Shown in pieces: positions 6,502 to 11,889 of a stretch of DNA of 14,231 bases (positions are counted from its first letter, which is position 1; each line of letters begins with the position of its first letter). Position numbers and translations under genes: made by a program. The notes beneath the pieces were generated by a model, which was given only the letters and a program-made list of their open reading frames with translations, was not told the DNA's origin and made no database searches. This DNA is from an uncultured Clostridium sp. (GTDB lineage: Bacteria > Bacillota > Clostridia > TANB77 > CAG-508), in NCBI GenBank assembly GCA_946497585.1, contig CAMMLF010000030.1, positions 1-14,231 on the forward strand, in the 5' to 3' direction.

Positions 6502-6714
6502 ATGCCAAGAAAGAATATAATGAAATTTGAATTAATTGATAGTACTAGACTAGATATCTATAATGAAAGTTGTAAAATGGAAAAAGTTTGGTATGGCGAA
6601 TTAGAAGATGGACAAATAATGGATATAGAAACTTATTACACCTATTGTAAAGAGTTCGCAGCAGCTATGGGATTTTGCGAAAAAACAATAGATGAATGGT
6701 TTGGAAGTTATTAG
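6502..6714 (+). CDS. Hypothetical protein, 70 aa
   Basis: A 70-residue acidic protein (MPRKNIMKFELIDSTRLDIY...). I choose the ATG at 6502 over one at 6493 because AAAGGAAATGAT, a match to the AAAGGAGGTGAT consensus, ends where the earlier ATG lies; the upstream codon is part of the ribosome binding site. No domain recognised; it ends in helix-forming, aromatic residues (FCEKTIDEWFGSY). It follows tRNA-Ser by 28 nt. Confidence 0.65.
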   Translation: MPRKNIMKFELIDSTRLDIYNESCKMEKVWYGELEDGQIMDIETYYTYCKEFAAAMGFCEKTIDEWFGSY

Positions 6715-6731
6715 AAAGGCTGGTGTTTATT

Positions 6732-7037
6732 ATGTCAAAATCAAAAGTAGATAAAAAAATAAATAAAAAAGTTAGAGAATTTAATAAGGAATTAAAAAAG
6801 GATGTTTTTAATGGTAGATTTGAGTTAAGACAATACCAAAAAGCTAAACTAGATGATATGCACTATTATTTATATCAGCTAGTAGATAATTTAGAACCTG
6901 AAAGAAATAGAGTAATTCGTGAATGGTTAAGGGGAGAATCACCATTTTTTATGAGCAGATTATGGGAAGAAATGAATGACTTTATTATAAAATCTGACTT
7001 TTGGGAATTATGGAGAAAGAAAAATGAAGATAAATAA
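6732..7037 (+). CDS. Hypothetical protein, 101 aa
   Basis: A 101-residue protein with a very basic N-terminus (MSKSKVDKKINKKVREFNKELKK) and a helical, aromatic C-terminal half (FFMSRLWEEMNDFIIKSDFWELWRKK). The ATG at 6732 follows AAAGGCTGGTGT; an in-frame ATG at 6696 lies inside the previous gene without a ribosome binding site. The end overlaps the next gene by 14 nt. Not recognised. Confidence 0.65.
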   Translation: MSKSKVDKKINKKVREFNKELKKDVFNGRFELRQYQKAKLDDMHYYLYQLVDNLEPERNRVIREWLRGESPFFMSRLWEEMNDFIIKSDFWELWRKKNEDK

Positions 7038-7473
7038 ATATTTAGAAGAATTAGGATTAACTCAAATGGATATGCCAGGCTACTATAATCCAGAAGAAGT
7101 AAATGAAAAAACTGAGGGTCTGCCTGGTGCTGATTGTAGAAATCAAGAAGATGAGCAAGGTTTTTGTTCTTATGAATTCTTTAATTTAGACTATACATTA
7201 GACTTATTTGTGTATAGTAAATTGTGTTATTATAGAGAACATATAGCAGAACTTGTAACTCCTGGTCGACTTTGCGCCAACTTTAGCAGTGAAAAATCAG
7301 AAGAACAAGAAAAAATGCCTCAAAAATTATGGTTAGAAATTTTAGACCAAATCATCGAAGGCTTTAAAATTGCGATTGTCGGTTTAACAGAAGGACAAGA
7401 AGGAATAGACGAATTTAAAATAGACAGAGCAAGACATTTATTAGCAGAATATTGGGATTGTCTATGGTACTAA
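7024..7473 (+). CDS. Phage hypothetical protein, 149 aa
   Basis: A 149-residue protein whose layout (FNLDYTLDLFVYSKLCYYRE around 53-72, then KLWLEILDQIIEGFKIAI, then a helix ending LLAEYWDCLWY) matches a widespread phage and viral hypothetical family with a conserved W/F-N-L-D-Y start, a W-x2-I-L-D-x-I-I-x-G-F middle and a Y-x2-L-W end. That family has no assigned function to my knowledge. The start lies inside the end of the preceding gene, with AGAAAGAAAA upstream, so translation is probably coupled. tRNA-His starts 3 nt after its stop. Confidence 0.75.
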   Translation: MKINKYLEELGLTQMDMPGYYNPEEVNEKTEGLPGADCRNQEDEQGFCSYEFFNLDYTLDLFVYSKLCYYREHIAELVTPGRLCANFSSEKSEEQEKMPQKLWLEILDQIIEGFKIAIVGLTEGQEGIDEFKIDRARHLLAEYWDCLWY

Positions 7474-7476
7474 TAT

Positions 7477-7553
7477 GGTAGGTATAGTTCAGCTGGCAGA
7501 ACGCCAGTTTGTGACACTGGAAGTCGTGAGTTCAAGTCTCACTGCCTACCCCA
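7477..7553 (+). tRNA. tRNA-His (GTG) with encoded G-1
   Basis: Anticodon stem CCAGT/ACTGG with loop TTGTGAC (anticodon GTG). With G7477 as position -1 the acceptor is GTAGGTA/TGCCTAC, T8 and the GTTC/GAAC D stem fall in place, C73 pairs with G-1, and CCA is encoded. G-1 is the identity element of bacterial tRNA-His. Confidence 0.95.
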
Positions 7554-7554
7554 T

Positions 7555-7631
7555 GCGCTTATAGTTTAATTGGAGAAAACGCTCGGCTACGGACCGAGTA
7601 ACTCTGGGTTCAAATCCTAGTAAGCGCGCCA
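7555..7631 (+). tRNA. tRNA-Arg (ACG)
   Basis: Acceptor GCGCTTA/TAAGCGC, anticodon stem CTCGG/CCGAG with loop CTACGGA (anticodon ACG), T loop TTCAAAT, discriminator G and encoded CCA. Reading CGN codons needs A34-to-inosine editing by host TadA. It starts 1 nt after tRNA-His. Confidence 0.95.
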
Positions 7632-7636
7632 ACTAT

Positions 7637-7712
7637 GCACTCGTGGCCAAGTTGGTTAAGGCGCTGGACTGCAAATCCAGTATCGTAGGTTCAAATCCTA
7701 CCGAGTGCTCCA
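7637..7712 (+). tRNA. tRNA-Cys (GCA)
   Basis: Acceptor GCACTCG/CGAGTGC, anticodon stem CTGGA/TCCAG with loop CTGCAAA (anticodon GCA), T loop TTCAAAT, the U73 discriminator typical of cysteine tRNA, and encoded CCA. Third of a three-tRNA run. Confidence 0.95.
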
Positions 7713-7720
7713 ATAAAAAT

Positions 7721-7749
7721 TTGATTTTTCTTTGAAATTTTGTTATAAT
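7721..7749 (+). promoter_or_regulatory. Rightward promoter of the cREC gene
   Basis: TTGATT (7721-7726), 17 bp, TGTTATAAT with -10 at 7744-7749, 35 nt ahead of the cREC start. Followed by TATTATAGAAAATAA, shared with the promoter at 10372. Confidence 0.8.
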
Positions 7750-7784
7750 TATTATAGAAAATAAATAAGAAAGAAGTGATTAGT

Positions 7785-8090
7785 ATGAGAATTTTATATA
7801 TAGATGACATTCGTTATCCTGAAAGATGGCATCAAGAAGGAATGGACAATGTGATAACGGTTGTAAGAACATATAAAGAAGCTATTGAGCTTTTAAATAA
7901 TAGATATGACGTAATTGACTTAGATAATGATTTGGGTGAAGAAAAAGAAGGGTATGATATAGCAAAATATATGGTTGAAAATAATATAGAAATACCTTAT
8001 ATTTATATTCATACTATGAACCCAGTGGCAAGAAAAAATATGGTTCAATTATTTGAAAGATATTTTAATTCAGAAATAATTGTTTACTAA
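7785..8090 (+). CDS. Cyclic-phosphate-processing receiver-domain (cREC) protein
   Basis: A 101-residue single-domain protein with a receiver-like fold. Visible marks are the N-terminal RILYIDDIR with Asp7-Asp8, the DLDNDLG segment (45-51), and IHTMNPVARKNM (75-86) with His76, Asn79 and Pro80. The D-x-D-x-D-L-G and H-S/T-x-N-P signatures are those of the cREC family, which comparative genomics links to RNA repair and predicts to act on 2',3'-cyclic phosphate ends; this activity is a family prediction, not shown here. The ATG at 7785 follows AAAGAAGTGATT; an in-frame GTG at 7776 is part of that site. Its neighbours, a three-tRNA cluster upstream and a Ro60-like gene with RNA elements downstream, support a role on damaged RNA. 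A plain response-regulator receiver is less likely given the H-x2-N-P motif. Confidence 0.75.
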   Translation: MRILYIDDIRYPERWHQEGMDNVITVVRTYKEAIELLNNRYDVIDLDNDLGEEKEGYDIAKYMVENNIEIPYIYIHTMNPVARKNMVQLFERYFNSEIIVY

Positions 8091-8094
8091 ATAT

Positions 8095-8123
8095 TTGATT
8101 TTAATTAGAACTTTTGTTATAAT
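8095..8123 (+). promoter_or_regulatory. Promoter of the RNA elements and Ro60-like gene
   Basis: TTGATT (8095-8100), 17 bp, TGTTATAAT with -10 at 8118-8123. A start near 8130 would place element B about 12 nt into the transcript. It has no coding gene for more than 400 nt downstream, which indicates a non-coding RNA promoter or a long structured 5' leader for the gene at 8544. Confidence 0.8.
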
Positions 8124-8141
8124 TAAATTAACAAAAATAAA

Positions 8142-8322
8142 GGGGTCATACAGCAATCTAACCAGTAGAATTTTTTTAAAAACAACAATTTTTAAAAAGA
8201 TATTAGGTGCAAGTTTTTAATTGTAAATTATTACAAATGGAAACATTGTTTACAGTTGCTTTATAAGTTGGGAATAGTGAGGCGACCCCAGTTGAAAAGC
8301 CAAAATCTATTCGCTTATAAAG
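8142..8322 (+). ncRNA. RNA element B: GGGGTC-ATACAGCA with long hairpin
   Basis: GGGGTC (8142-8147) is followed by ATACAGCA (8148-8155), as in elements A, C and D. Downstream is an extended helix: CTTTATAAG (8259-8267) with CTTATAAAG (8314-8322), GAATAG with CTATTC, and GGC with GCC. The loop of that helix holds GACCCC (8284-8289), the exact complement of GGGGTC, so the 5' end can close a long-range pseudoknot or, alternatively, an outer stem. A small hairpin TTGTAA/TTACAA lies in between. No T-run follows, so it is read through towards element C. No ORF of note. Function unknown; partner RNA of the Ro60-like protein or a cis-regulatory leader are the main options. Confidence 0.65.
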
Positions 8323-8342
8323 TTGTTTAATTTAATTTATAG

Positions 8343-8411
8343 TAGGGACAGACAGCATTAATTTTATATTAAATTCTGATTTAAAATCTGAAAAATCGAT
8401 ATCAGTCCCTA
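8343..8411 (+). ncRNA. RNA element C: TAGGGAC-AGACAGCA family
   Basis: TAGGGAC (8343-8349) pairs with GTCCCTA (8405-8411), a 7-bp outer stem. AGACAGCA (8350-8357) follows the 5' strand directly, one base different from the ATACAGCA of A, B and D. The interior is AT-rich with weak hairpins (TTAA/TTAA, GATT/AATC). GTTTTTG follows the 3' strand, suggesting termination or processing there. The outer stem differs in sequence from A and D but keeps its length and pairing, which is the covariation expected of a real RNA helix. Confidence 0.65.
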
Positions 8412-8421
8412 GTTTTTGATA

Positions 8422-8514
8422 AAGGCACATACAGCAATTTAAACAAAAAGTCGGTTATCTCTGGTTCAACTCCAGAATTTGGCCCATCGGCCAAGTATGC
8501 ATATAAAGTGCCTT
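8422..8514 (+). ncRNA. RNA element D: Y-RNA-like, with T-arm mimic
   Basis: AAGGCAC (8422-8428) pairs with GTGCCTT (8508-8514), ATACAGCA follows at 8429-8436, and GTTTTATTTT follows the 3' strand. Inside are a T-arm look-alike, TCTGG/TTCAACT/CCAGA (8460-8476), whose loop fits the tRNA T-loop consensus TTCRANY, and a second hairpin TTGGCC/CATC/GGCCAA (8479-8494). It ends 29 nt before the start of the Ro60-like gene. Bacterial Y RNAs are short RNAs closed by a terminal stem, encoded next to Ro/Rsr genes, with one end imitating tRNA; this element has all three properties. The classical Ro-contact sequence of Y RNA stems is not visible, so a new Y-like class is more likely than a standard one. 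Confidence 0.7.
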
Positions 8515-8543
8515 GTTTTATTTTAGTAAAAATGGAGGTTAAG

Positions 8544-10061
8544 ATGAGTAAATTTGTAGAAAGTATAATGAAAGAAACTAACGAAGCAATAACAGAAAAT
8601 GGAGCATTAGCATATAAAACAACTAATTCTGCGCTTTTAGATATGTTTGTAGTAATTGGAGCTTTAAGAACAAGACCTTCACAAGAAATTATAGACAAAT
8701 TTACAAAAGCTTTTGCAGAAGATAATTTATTAGCTATGAAAATGTTGTTCTACGCAAGAAATATCAGAGGTGGACTAGGAGAAAGAAGAACTTTTCGTAT
8801 TCTAATTAAATATTTAGCAAATTATCATACAGAAGTAATGAGAAAGAATGTTGCTTTAATTCCTATCTTTGGTAGATGGGATGATTTATATGAATTTGTT
8901 GGAACTCCACTAGAAGACGATACGTTTGAACTAATTAATGAACAGTTGAGTACAGATATGATTAGATTACAAAGAGGAAAACCAATTAGTCTTTTAGCAA
9001 AATGGTTAAAATCAACATCAGGAGTTTCAATAGAAAGCGCTAAGCTAGGAAAATTAACTGCTAAAAAACTACATTTATCTTATAAAGAATATAGACAAAT
9101 GCTTTCAGCTTTAAGAAAACAACTTAATATTGTTGAAAGAAATATGAGTAAAGATGAATGGGATAAGATTGTTTATAGAGAAGTTCCTTCATTAGCAATG
9201 AAGAAATATAGAAATGCTTTTAAGGAACATAATTTAATTGAATTTAAGCAATATATAGAAAAAGTTAAAAAAGGTGAAGAGAAAATTAATTCAAAAACTT
9301 TATATCCTTATGATATAATGGAAGCCGCTGGATTAGACGAGTCTGACTGGCGTAGTAGACTATATAGTCTTACTAAATGGGATGAAGTTCTTGAAGAACA
9401 ATGGAAAGCTTTACCTAACTATGTAGAAGGAGAAAACAATGTACTTGTAATGGCTGATACTTCAGCTTCTATGGAAGGTAGACCTATTTGTACTTCTATT
9501 GGACTTTCTCTATATTTTGCAGAAAGAAACAAAGGTCCTTGGCATAATAAATTCTTAACTTTTTCATCAAAACCTTCTTTTATAGATTTAAAAGGAAGTA
9601 ACTTAAAAGAAAAAGTAAGATGTATTCCAGATATTTGTCAAAATACTAACATTGAGGCAGCTTTTGATTTAGTATTAAAAACGGCAACAGACAATAATCT
9701 TTCACAAGAAGATTTACCAAAAGCAATTATTATAATTTCAGATATGGAATTTGATAATGCTACTGGAAATTATGGTTGGAATTATAATAAAGAAGCAGAA
9801 GTTGCTAAACAAAATAAACTAATGGATGAAATAGCTTATAAATTTCAACAAAACGGTTATGTAATTCCAAAAATTATATATTGGAACGTGGACAGTAGAC
9901 AAGATACATATCACGCTATTAGTGAAAATAAAAATGTAGCTATGGTAAGTGGACAATCAGTTTCAACTTTTAAAAATGTTTTAATGGCTATTGATGAAAA
10001 CCCTTACGAAGTTATGTTAAAAGTTCTTAATGATAGAATTTATGATATAGTTCGCGTTTAA
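8544..10061 (+). CDS. Ro60-like DUF2828 protein (TROVE-like ring plus vWA domain)
   Basis: A 505-residue protein. Residues 1-290 are an alpha-helical repeat region with FYARNIRGGLGERRTFR (69-85) and IFGRWDDLYEF (108-118), typical of DUF2828 and related to the HEAT-like TROVE ring of Ro60. Residues 297-505 are a von Willebrand A domain with a complete metal site: D305-T-S-A-S309, Thr368 and SDMEFD (399-404 with Asp400). ERNKGPWHNKFLTFSS and YWNVDSRQ are DUF2828 landmarks. Ro60 binds misfolded RNAs in its ring and Y RNA outside, aiding RNA quality control; DUF2828 itself is poorly characterised. I choose the ATG at 8544, preceded by ATGGAGGTTAAG, over an upstream in-frame ATG at 8508 that lies in RNA element D. 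Three structured RNA elements lie upstream and a hairpin at 10062 downstream, so protein and RNAs look like one unit. Intact, no frameshift. Confidence 0.85.
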   Translation: MSKFVESIMKETNEAITENGALAYKTTNSALLDMFVVIGALRTRPSQEIIDKFTKAFAEDNLLAMKMLFYARNIRGGLGERRTFRILIKYLANYHTEVMRKNVALIPIFGRWDDLYEFVGTPLEDDTFELINEQLSTDMIRLQRGKPISLLAKWLKSTSGVSIESAKLGKLTAKKLHLSYKEYRQMLSALRKQLNIVERNMSKDEWDKIVYREVPSLAMKKYRNAFKEHNLIEFKQYIEKVKKGEEKINSKTLYPYDIMEAAGLDESDWRSRLYSLTKWDEVLEEQWKALPNYVEGENNVLVMADTSASMEGRPICTSIGLSLYFAERNKGPWHNKFLTFSSKPSFIDLKGSNLKEKVRCIPDICQNTNIEAAFDLVLKTATDNNLSQEDLPKAIIIISDMEFDNATGNYGWNYNKEAEVAKQNKLMDEIAYKFQQNGYVIPKIIYWNVDSRQDTYHAISENKNVAMVSGQSVSTFKNVLMAIDENPYEVMLKVLNDRIYDIVRV

Positions 10062-10091
10062 AAATCAAATTGGATTCATCCTTTTTGATTT
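10062..10091 (+). terminator. Hairpin after the Ro60-like gene
   Basis: AAATCAAA (10062-10069) and GGAT pair with ATCC and TTTGATTT (10084-10091) around a two-base loop, immediately after the stop codon. No clear T-run follows, so it may be a weak terminator or a 3' mRNA-stabilising hairpin. Confidence 0.5.
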
Positions 10092-10117
10092 AATATATAT
10101 AAAAGGAGTTTTGCCGT

Positions 10118-10321
10118 ATGGAATGTTATGACGACCATCATTGGCATTGGTGGCATTGGTTAATTCTTATAGCTGTAATTTTTATAGTTTTAGGAATAGG
10201 TTATACTTGGATTAGCAATATGAAAAATGACAAAGACCAAAGCTATGTCAATGGTATTGAACAAACAATTGAACATCCAATAGATAAAACACAAAATGCA
10301 ATAAATGATGTAGTAAAATAA
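10118..10321 (+). CDS. Small His/Trp-rich membrane protein, 67 aa
   Basis: A 67-residue protein. Residues 1-14 are unusual (MECYDDHHWHWWHW: four His and four Trp), followed by a transmembrane helix (about 15-32, LILIAVIFIVLGIGYTWI) and a polar tail with amphipathic helix character (SYVNGIEQTIEHPIDKTQNAINDVVK). The histidine/acid cluster could bind metal and the tryptophans could sit at the membrane interface. AAAAGGAGTTTT precedes the ATG, with a rather long 10-nt spacer. Terminator-like hairpins lie on both sides. Function unknown. Confidence 0.65.
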   Translation: MECYDDHHWHWWHWLILIAVIFIVLGIGYTWISNMKNDKDQSYVNGIEQTIEHPIDKTQNAINDVVK

Positions 10322-10327
10322 ACAGCT

Positions 10328-10361
10328 GGCGCGTTAACATTATAGTTTTCGCGCCTTTCTT
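10328..10361 (+). terminator. Intrinsic terminator
   Basis: GGCGCG (10328-10333) pairs with CGCGCC (10350-10355), a perfect GC stem followed by TTTCTTT, 7 nt after the stop of the His/Trp-rich protein and just before the promoter at 10372. Confidence 0.75.
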
Positions 10362-10371
10362 TAACTAAAAT

Positions 10372-10400
10372 TTGATTTTTGGTAAAAATTAGTGTATAAT
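10372..10400 (+). promoter_or_regulatory. Promoter of tRNA-Ile and following genes
   Basis: TTGATT (10372-10377), 17 bp, TATAAT (10395-10400), followed by TATTATAGAAAATAA as at 7721. The tRNA begins 22 nt after the -10. Confidence 0.8.
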
Positions 10401-10422
10401 TATTATAGAAAATAAAAAATAT

Positions 10423-10499
10423 AGGGGTGTAACTCAGCAGGTCAGAGTGCTATCCTGATAAGATAGAAGTCGCTGGTTCGAGTCCAGCCATCCCTACCA
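10423..10499 (+). tRNA. tRNA-Ile (GAT)
   Basis: Acceptor AGGGGTG/CATCCCT, anticodon stem CTATC/GATAG with loop CTGATAA (anticodon GAT), T arm GCTGG/TTCGAGT/CCAGC, discriminator A and encoded CCA. First product of the transcript from the promoter at 10372. Confidence 0.95.
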
Positions 10500-10521
10500 T
10501 TAAAAGAAAGGTAGATTAAAA

Positions 10522-11004
10522 ATGAAAATTTATACATCTTACTTTTATCAAATTCGTTTTTTTAAACCTTATATGATACCTCTTAGTACAGCAATGTTTG
10601 ACCCAAAATGGTTTCATCAATTTAAAAATAAAAACTATCATTTCAAAGATAAGAATGGAGTTCTTAACGGTCTTCGCGCCGAACCATTCGTTCCAAATAA
10701 TGAATGTGATGGAGAATGTAGAGGATTAGAAAATTGTGATATTAAAAATCCTAACGAATGTTTATTTTTAAAAAACTATTATAAACAGCTTTCTCAATTA
10801 AATTTTCAAGAAATTTTAAAACGATTTGAAATATTAGCAGAGAAAATAAAAAAGAATGAAAATTTAAAAGAAGAGCCTGTTATGGTTTTAATAGTATATG
10901 AAACTCCTAATAATAAATGTAGCGAAAGAGAAGTAATTCATAAATGGTTTAAAGATAATAATTATCCAATAGAAGAATTAGAATATCCTATAAAGAGGTG
11001 CTAA
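10522..11004 (+). CDS. DUF488-like phage protein, 160 aa
   Basis: A 160-residue protein. It opens MKIYTSYFYQIRFFKP...PLSTAMFDPKWF and closes with VMVLIVYETPNNKCSEREVIHKWF. The strand-then-cysteine C-terminus resembles the LLCYE-x-CHR-x2-V-x2-WL end of DUF488 proteins, and the N-terminus resembles the TSYF/P-I-S start of the phage branch. The middle has a cysteine group (ECDGECRGLENC...NECLF, four to five Cys within about 25 residues) that may bind metal. No enzymatic role is established for this family. AAAGAAAGGTAGATTAAAA precedes the ATG. Placed after tRNA-Ile, directly abutting the next zinc-ribbon gene. Moderate confidence in the family, high in the gene. Confidence 0.7.
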   Translation: MKIYTSYFYQIRFFKPYMIPLSTAMFDPKWFHQFKNKNYHFKDKNGVLNGLRAEPFVPNNECDGECRGLENCDIKNPNECLFLKNYYKQLSQLNFQEILKRFEILAEKIKKNENLKEEPVMVLIVYETPNNKCSEREVIHKWFKDNNYPIEELEYPIKRC

Positions 11005-11187
11005 ATGAAAGAAATTTTAGGATTTAAAGTAAATAGAGTAAATGATGATAATATTTGTCCTAATTGTGGATATGAACTTAATATTCCTGTTGCAGTATGT
11101 GAAACAAAAGGAATGCTAGGTCTTTCATACGAAGAATATTATTTATATACTTGCAGTAAATGTGGCTTACAATGGAGAATTAGATAA
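11005..11187 (+). CDS. Zinc-ribbon protein, 60 aa
   Basis: A 60-residue protein with two clear zinc knuckles, CPNCG (18-22) and CSKCG (50-54), separated by about 28 residues, ending in LQWRIR. A classic single zinc ribbon. The ATG directly follows the stop of the preceding gene, with AGAGGTG as ribosome binding site in its end, so translation is coupled. tRNA-Arg(TCT) begins 6 nt after the stop. Role unknown; such ribbons often touch nucleic acids or RNA polymerase. Confidence 0.75.
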   Translation: MKEILGFKVNRVNDDNICPNCGYELNIPVAVCETKGMLGLSYEEYYLYTCSKCGLQWRIR

Positions 11188-11193
11188 AATAAT

Positions 11194-11269
11194 GGGCGTA
11201 TAGTTTAACTGGACAAAACAAGGGCCTTCTAAGCCTTAGCTTCAGGTTCGAGTCCTGGTATGCCCACCA
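11194..11269 (+). tRNA. tRNA-Arg (TCT)
   Basis: Acceptor GGGCGTA/TATGCCC, anticodon stem AGGGC/GCCTT with loop CTTCTAA (anticodon TCT), T arm TCAGG/TTCGAGT/CCTGG, discriminator A and encoded CCA. It reads AGA/AGG; AGA is the dominant arginine codon in this window. Confidence 0.95.
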
Positions 11270-11289
11270 TATGAAAGGAAATGATTTAT

Positions 11290-11550
11290 ATGTTTAATAA
11301 AAGGAAAATTAGTTTTGAAAAAGAAGTTCATCACGTAGATAAAAATCAATGTGAAACAATAAGAGATGATGCTATAATAAGGTCAGCTATTGATATTGCT
11401 AATTATTATAATTTACAAATAATAAAAATTAACTTATCAGATTTTTTCACTTGTAAAATTGTTTTAAAAGGAGACAAACAAAATTTTCATTGTTTTGTAA
11501 GTAAATTTTTAAAACAGTGTGGAAAATATTTGAAAGAAGTTACTTTTTAG
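11290..11550 (+). CDS. Hypothetical protein, 86 aa
   Basis: An 86-residue basic protein with a helix-rich middle (ETIRDDAIIRSAIDIANYYN) and beta-like strands (LQIIKINL, CKIVLKGDKQNFHCFV). The ATG at 11290 follows AAAGGAAATGAT; the in-frame ATG at 11281 lies inside that ribosome binding site. It comes 20 nt after tRNA-Arg. Not recognised. Confidence 0.65.
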   Translation: MFNKRKISFEKEVHHVDKNQCETIRDDAIIRSAIDIANYYNLQIIKINLSDFFTCKIVLKGDKQNFHCFVSKFLKQCGKYLKEVTF

Positions 11551-11563
11551 AAAGGAGTTGAAA

Positions 11564-11887
11564 ATGGAATTTAATTCATTAGAAGAACTAATTTCTTATA
11601 TTTTAAATGATATTATGAAAACTGACTATGAAAGAGTTTTAAGAATGAGTTTTGATGATAAAGGAGTTTTAATGTTTGTTTTTGAAATGGAAATTCCAAT
11701 TATGATTAGTTATCATCAAGTTTATGACCAAAATAATGAGCTTCGTGATGTAATTTTAGCAGAAGTTTATGCTGAACTATTAAGGAATAACATAGGTATA
11801 GGTTGGCTAAAAGAATTAGACGAAATTTGCACAGTTATAGAACAAAATCATAAAATTTTTGAAAAGTTATTAAAGAAAGGAGAATAA
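11564..11887 (+). CDS. Hypothetical protein, 107 aa
   Basis: A 107-residue acidic protein, predicted alpha/beta: an N-terminal helix (NSLEELISYILNDIMK), two strands (RVLRMSFDDKGVLMFVFEM) and C-terminal helices. AAAGGAG lies 6 nt before the ATG at 11564; a TTG two codons earlier is too close to the ribosome binding site. It is followed after 2 nt by the next gene, whose ribosome binding site (AAAGGAGAATAAAA) overlaps its end. Not recognised. Confidence 0.7.
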   Translation: MEFNSLEELISYILNDIMKTDYERVLRMSFDDKGVLMFVFEMEIPIMISYHQVYDQNNELRDVILAEVYAELLRNNIGIGWLKELDEICTVIEQNHKIFEKLLKKGE

Positions 11888-11889
11888 AA

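Noticed and set aside
5974..8514. CRISPR-like array from the repeated ACAGCA motif
   Set aside because: The copies are irregularly spaced, the repeat is only about 8-15 nt and each copy has its own complementary 3' strand; there are no cas genes.
8142..8514. T-box or other known riboswitch ahead of the Ro60-like gene
   Set aside because: No T-box sequence, specifier loop or recognisable metabolite-riboswitch core was seen, and the gene is not a metabolic target.
8508..8543. Twelve-codon N-terminal extension of the Ro60-like protein from an ATG at 8508
   Set aside because: That ATG lies in the 3' strand of RNA element D and has no ribosome binding site, while the ATG at 8544 has GGAGG at proper spacing.
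8402..8698. Leftward 98-codon open frame across element D and the Ro60-like start
   Set aside because: It has no ribosome binding site and runs antisense to a clear gene and to structured RNA.
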